Shown: piece by piece, positions 59,234 through 64,000 of the stretch | Layout of the letters: each line of letters begins with the position of its first letter | Numbering within the stretch: position 1 is the first letter of the stretch | From: Hibiscus mutabilis | Taxonomy: Eukaryota; Streptophyta; Magnoliopsida; Malvales; Malvaceae | Reading direction: 5' to 3' | DNA length: 64,000 nucleotides | Assembly: GCA_019671005.1 (NCBI GenBank) | Contig: CM033726.1 | Coordinates: forward strand, 25,554,440 to 25,618,439 | Program-made: the position numbers and the translations under genes | Notes under the pieces: model-generated | Told to the model about the DNA's origin: nothing | What the model saw: the letters and a program-made list of their open reading frames with translations, nothing else | Database searches by the model: none

Positions 59234-59485
59234 TTCTTGTGAAACGAGAACAAAGCAAAGACCAAAAGCACTCATTTTTATCCGACTTCCCTGCTCACGA
59301 CTTCAGAATCATGTGTTCTTCTGGAACTCCCCGCTTTTCCTCGGCCGAATCTTCAGGCTCGTAAGTTCTCCCTATATAGAACTTCTTCACCTTTGGTTCT
59401 TCTTTGAGATTTTGGAGTTAGGGCTCTTCCTATATGGAGCCTTTCACTAGGGGCTCGAAAACGTAGGCTTCTCCTTTATATAACC

Positions 59486-59636
59486 TTTATCTTTGATTTT
59501 TTTCTTTTCTCTTTTTTTTCTTTTTCCTCTTTTTCTGCTCCTTTCCCTTTTTTTCTTTTTTTTCTTCTATCTTTTTCTCTCTTTTTTTTCTTTCTCTCTC
59601 TCTTTCTCTCTCTTTACAAGGCTGTTGATATCTTTG
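59486..59636. repeat. Pyrimidine tract (+), purine tract on the element strand
   Basis: About 150 bp of almost only C and T on +. Similar tracts lie at 60400-60585, 60700-60755, 61770-61870 and 62115-62220. The long Phe/Ser/Leu-rich open frames here are composition artefacts. Confidence 0.9.
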
Positions 59637-59639
59637 GAC

Positions 59640-60295
59640 TCACGCTACTAAGGCTGCCGCATCATGCCCGAAGGACTTATTGATGGCCCGAAGGGCTTAT
59701 CACCATGCTCGAGAGACTTACTGGTGGCCTGAAGGTCTTATCATCATGCCCGAAGGACTTACTGATGGCCCGAAGGACTTAACATCTGGCTTCACACTAC
59801 TCTAGCTACCGTCATCTGGCCTCACGCTACTATGGCTGCCGCATCATGCTCGAAGGACTTACTGATGGCCCGAAGGACTTAACATTTGGCTTCATGCTAC
59901 TCTGGCTACCGTCATCTGGCCTCACGCTACTATGGCTGCAGCATCATGCCCGAAGGACTTACTGATGGCCCAAATGACTTATCACCATGCTCGAAAGACT
60001 TAATGGTGGCCCAAAGGACTTAAAACTGTGCCTGAAGGACTTACAGATGACCCGAAGGATTTAACATCTGGCTTCACGCTACTATGGCTACCGTTGTCTG
60101 GCCTCACGCTACTATGGCTATCGCATCATGCCCGAAGGACTTACTGATGGCCCGAAGGACTTACTGATGGCCCGAAGGACTTATCACCATGCTCGAAAGA
60201 TTAATGGTGGCCCGAAGGACTTAACACCGTGCCCGAAAGACTTACCGATGACCCGAAGGATTTAACATCTGGCCTCACGCTGCTATGGCTGCCGA
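59640..60295. repeat. Two-tier tandem repeat array (about 20-bp and 29-bp subunits, 100-bp higher-order unit)
   Basis: The short subunit is CCCGAAGGACTTA plus a 7-8 bp variable part (CTGATGG, ACATCTGG or TCACCATG). The longer one is CTCACGCTACTATGGCTGCCG with CATCTGG. Together they form a 100-bp unit, seen exactly between the CATCATG marks at 59742, 59842 and 59942; a less regular arrangement continues to 60295. The array is non-coding. Confidence 0.9.
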
Positions 60296-60299
60296 TCTT

Positions 60300-62598
60300 T
60301 TCTTTCTTTAGCAAATTCTTTGACAATTCTTCAAATACCTGTCTAAAAACAAGCAAAAATTGACATGCCTCTATCTATATGATGCATGCAATGTCGTGCT
60401 TTCTTTTTCTTCTTCTCTTTTTCTTCTTTTTTTTCTTTTTTCCTCTATTTTTTGTTCTCTCTTTTCTCTCTTTTACCTCTTTCTTCTTCTTCTTCTTCTC
60501 TTTTTATCATCATTTTTCTCTCACTCTCTTTTCTTTTTTTTTCTTATTTCTTCTCTTTTTTCTTCTCTTTTTCTGTTCTAAAGTCTTAGGCTCTGGAAGG
60601 TTATTTCTCAGATTTCATTTCTTCTCTTCTGTTGCAGTATGCCCTTTGATCAGTTATTTATCTGATTCATGTCTTTTAACCCTTTTGCAATATAATTCTC
60701 TCTCTCTTTTTTATTTCTTTTTATTTCTTTTTTCTTTCTCTTTCTCTTTTTATTTTTAGACATGTTTTAAAATCATATGCCCTGAAAAGTCATTCTTCAG
60801 ATTTCTCCGTTTCCTTTCTTTTTTGCAGTATGCTCAGATTTGATCTTCATTTCTGTCAATTTTTGTTAAATGAGTACCCGCTCTTGTTCTTTTTCACGAG
60901 CACTTGCCTTTCTTCTTCGGGGTCTCTGCCCACTTCACAAACAAACTCTATATCATGCATGTGCAGAGATTCTTACCATTCTTCCTATTCTACATTGCCC
61001 CACTCGATCATGAGCTCGGCTACCTTCCAACTCCTTTGACCCAACATTCTGAGTATTTGTTAGTTTCGTCATCGGGGTGAGCAAAATACTTCTATGTTCT
61101 GAACTTAATCTCAATCTTCTTGCTGCCTCTTGATGGGAACCATATCTCGATCCTTGTGCTTTAATTCTTTGGAGACTCAATGTTTACCTCTTACCATCCC
61201 CCGTATTTTGTAATCTCATTCTCGTCCTGGTTCGTTCTTCATTTTCTTGAACCAACCAAGGCATCATGGCTGAAACCCGCTTCTTGTTCTTGAGCTGTCT
61301 GAAACATATGCTCTTGTCATCATCTTCATCCTATACATTGTGGGGTCGTTTCTGGTTAGGTGCTCCAATAATATCTGCAACCTTGTGTTCTGGATCTTAC
61401 CTCTGAAGTAATACATGGAAAGCTTTGTTGCTTTAACTTGTCAATTTGTTGATTGGCATTCCACTGAAGGGTATCATTTAGATTAACATATAGGATCTTG
61501 AAATCACATAATAGGAGCTCTGGATATCAAGTGCAAGAGCGTCTTAGATTCAACCATTCAGTAATTCAAGGCTGTGAAATCTTCCCAGGTGACTCGGTTC
61601 ATCCTCATGATTACCGCGTTGCTGCAGAATACTACTCTTTCTCAATTCTCATTATCTGCCCCGCCCCCAAAAAGGGTGGGCTTGTATGACCACTCAAGCG
61701 CATAAATATTACTCTAAGAATAGAGTTCTAGGTGGTGCGAGTTTTAATTTTACCTATGTTATCGTTTATTTTTCTTTTTTTTTTCTTTTCTCTTCCTTTC
61801 TCCTTCTTTTTCTTTTTCCCTTTTTCTTCATTTTCTCTTTTTATTTTCCTCTTTTTTATTTTTTTACGCTTTTATCATTATTTGAGAAAATCAATTCGTC
61901 ACAGTCCTTTGTCTTGAGGACAAGGATGGAGCAAACAACATTACCCCAAGTTACTCGGCATAGTCACGATTTGAAAATATTACTATCACTCATGAAGCTA
62001 AGGTTTATTGAATTGGATGGTGTATTGCCACCTTATCGCTTCAGCGGAGTGCCCCAAAATTCCCACACTCTTATCCGAACAATCCTATTATCAGGTTTCG
62101 AACATAGGAGTGCTCTTTATTATTCTTTTATCTTTCTTTCTTTTTTTCTTTCTTTCTTTTTCTTCATTTTTTTATCTTCATTTTTTCCTTCAATTCTTCC
62201 CGTTTTTAATTCTTATTTTTAATTCTTTACTACCTAGAAGATTATGCCTAGAGTTTCAATTTCAAGCAACTCTACATGGTTGACATTCAGAGCTTTTTCG
62301 TCCTTGAACATCATCGAAAGAGTAGTAATCTTGCTTTGCTGACCAGAGTCTGGTAGGGAAGATCACACCTCATCGTTGTCACAACATCCATCTAATGTCA
62401 CATCTTGCAATTGATATCCAGTGTCCTACAACGGCGAGAAAATATACATCTATATGCTTTCAAGAACATTGTATGTTAAGCGAAATGTGTTCTTCATTGG
62501 AATAAAAATCAACAAACATGCCCCTTCACAAAAGATTTTTACCACATGTGGGCCACAGGTAGTAAAGTTGATTCCTTGTATTACTTCAGGAAAGTCTT
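60300..62598 (-). other. Non-coding region between gag and repeat array
   Basis: 2.3 kb with several pyrimidine tracts on + and no readable protease or polymerase on either strand. Stretches such as 60830-61690 are of mixed composition and might be degraded coding sequence, but I can name no domain. Confidence 0.5.
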
Positions 62599-63563
62599 TT
62601 AATGTAAAGACATCTCTGGCTTCATCAGCACTATGCAGACTTGCCCCTCATCCTTGGTCCTCCACTGCTGGATCAGCTCTTGTGTCAAGGTCCTATCATT
62701 GATCAGCTTCTTGATCTCCTCCAATAAAGGTCTACATTTTCTAGTAGGATGTCCCAGTGCCCCTATATGGGCAGATGGATGCTCCGAACACTTCCAAATT
62801 TGCGTAGATGGATCAGGTGCAATCTTCATCGGTCTAGGAGCAAGATAGTGACCCCCTACCAAATGAGGCCATATGTCTGAGATGGATGCTTCGAACACTT
62901 CCAAATTTGTGCTCGTCCTAGGAATTTTCCTTGATGACCCTGAGGTGTCAATCTGTCTTCTTCTTTTACGGCCACGCGAACCCTGGAGATGACACTCATC
63001 TACCTCTCCGTCTTTATCTATCTTATCTTCGATTCGGTTCTTGGACTTAGACCCTAATTTTCCTTCTTTGATTGCGTATTCTATCCTCTCTCCAATCGTC
63101 ATGAAATCTTTGAATATGTTTCTTGATTTCTCCAACATCACATCGAAGAAAGGAGATGGAAGCGTTGCATGGAACAGGGGAGTCAACTCTTCTTCCGTTA
63201 TAGGAGGCTGGACTTGGGTCGCCAAACATCGCAACCTTAGTGCATATTCCCTGAAGCTTTCATTTGGCCTTATTTTCTCATTATGAAGAAACTGACGACA
63301 GTGCGCTAAATCTAAAGCATATCTGTATTGACTCAAGAAGGCATTAGCAAGGTCATCCCATGGCCTAACTTGGTTTCTGTTCAAATAGTTATACCACACT
63401 GCTGCAGGTCCCGTCAGGCTATTGTGGAAGTAGTGGATCGACAATTTTTCAATGTAGCCCTCCATCTTTTTGCAAAATATGGTCACATGAATCTTGGGGC
63501 ATCTTGTTCCATTATCATGCGCAAATCTGGGAATCTTTGGAATTCGGAGGAACGACCAAATCA
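62599..63563 (-). pseudogene. Tat-like Gag (capsid plus zinc knuckle)
   Basis: A long - strand frame (63486 to 62599, 295 codons, open further upstream to about 63563) carries the Tat Gag. Its order is C-P-K-I-H-V-T-I-F-C-K-K-M-E-G-Y, then IHYFHNSLTGPAAVWYN, the capsid core with NEKIRPNESFREYALRLRCL, a basic stretch (GSRGRKRRRQ) and a knuckle-like AHIGALGHPTRKC, ending EEIKKLIND near the C-terminus. The knuckle's leading cysteine is displaced (KCSEHPSAH). Upstream of about 63563 the frame shifts. Capsid and RNA-binding functions follow from the family. Protease, RT and integrase do not follow it. Confidence 0.85.
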
Positions 63564-64000
63564 GGGTTCAAACAGAGCTTTCTTGCATCAAAGGCATCAA
63601 ACTTCTTTTCTCTCTCTCTTTTTCTCTCGAGTCCATCTTCTAACTGCTCGAATCTTGATTTTTGAGTGTGTTCAATTCTTTTATTCACGATAAAACTCTA
63701 ATTGTTCTTTGGATTACCCCCAAAAAATTTACGCAAGGTAATGACAATGTTATGTAAAATATGCCATGACTGTACAATGTAATGCAATGCAATCCTAAAA
63801 TATAAACATGAATGCAGTAAGGTATTGATTCCAAAAGTGATCCCCATAGAACGACGTTCATTGAGGCCAAAAGGTTTCATTATATCAGATATTAGATATT
63901 TATAGTTACTGATAAGCTTCAGTGCCTACTTTCTTAACTTCATCCAGTAGTCCGGTCAGCTTGCCTCTATGGTCCAACACTTGGTCCATGTTCTGACTAA
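63564..64000 (-). other. Gag-upstream region of the second Tat-like element
   Basis: AT-rich sequence upstream (on -) of gag, presumably early gag and 5' UTR of the element. No primer site or LTR is reached before the window ends. Confidence 0.5.

Larger units (their letters stand above)
57942..64000 (-). mobile_element. Second Tat/Ogre-like element, gag-only, continuing past the right edge
   Basis: On - the visible order is gag (about 63560-62599), a 3.3-kb region with pyrimidine tracts on + and a tandem array, polypurine tract (about 59233-59216) and 3' LTR (59215-57942). No pol is readable between gag and the LTR, so it is non-autonomous. The LTR start TGTAATCAC matches the other Tat-like LTR. 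The 5' LTR and primer site are outside the window. Confidence 0.85.

Noticed and set aside
59640..60295. CRISPR-like regular repeats
   Set aside because: Units abut without unique spacers, the repeats are graded in similarity, and the context is a plant retrotransposon.
60360..60759. Overlapping long Phe/Ser/Leu-rich frames that look like membrane proteins
   Set aside because: They are produced by a pyrimidine tract; the tract has no stops in several frames at once.

Overview
The window is nuclear DNA of a flowering plant, most likely a eudicot. It has one ordinary multi-exon plant gene inside roughly 59 kb of nested LTR retrotransposons and their debris. There are no rRNA, tRNA, CRISPR or bacterial-type features. 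The LTR families (Athila, Tat/Ogre-like, Del/Tekay-like chromovirus) resemble those of Malvaceae such as cotton, but I hold that assignment only weakly.

Left part (1-14289): a Del/Tekay-like chromovirus complex on the + strand. Its left LTR is interrupted by a deleted Athila-type element on the - strand (11-5420, 5-bp target duplication CTAAC/CTAAT). After its decayed gag-pol (6912-10700) comes a complete LTR (10701-12954). This is followed by a second primer-binding site, a gag start, and the 3' part of a diverged LTR (13786-14289), so two chromovirus units share the middle LTR.

Genic island (14290-23337): a SEC14-nodulin-like phosphatidylinositol transfer protein gene with 14 coding exons (15514-19248, + strand, 554 codons by my splicing). 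Downstream are two hAT-like MITEs (20174-20524, 21277-21741) and the RNase H tail of a LINE (22138-22375, -).

Right part (23338-64000): one Athila element on the - strand is the host, with its 3' LTR at 23338-24718. Its body is opened by four insertions. (1) A Tat-like element on + occupies 27200-40423 (target duplication ATGGA), with a puzzling extra copy of host flank inside it. (2) A solo LTR occupies 41994-44748 (TTCAT). (3) A chromovirus with ~4-kb LTRs occupies 46238-56612 on - (TAACA/TAACC). (4) A chromovirus LTR starting at 57457 lands in the protease active-site motif and is itself broken at 57942 by a second Tat-like element on -, which runs off the right edge. Reading across the insertions on the - strand recovers the host order: protease, reverse transcriptase, RNase H, integrase, a plant-transposon-domain ORF, spacer, polypurine tract, LTR.

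None of the retrotransposon reading frames is intact. The points that deserve a second look are structural: a perfect 106-bp palindrome at 34244-34349; a tandem-duplication plus solo-LTR signature at 36851-40428 with three copies of the ATGGA target site; a scrambled, partly inverted segment in one LTR of the big chromovirus (47422-48000); a two-tier satellite-like array in the second Tat-like element (59640-60295); and a GC-AG intron and 9-nt final coding exon in the lipid-transfer gene. I found no evidence for a new enzymatic or defence system.
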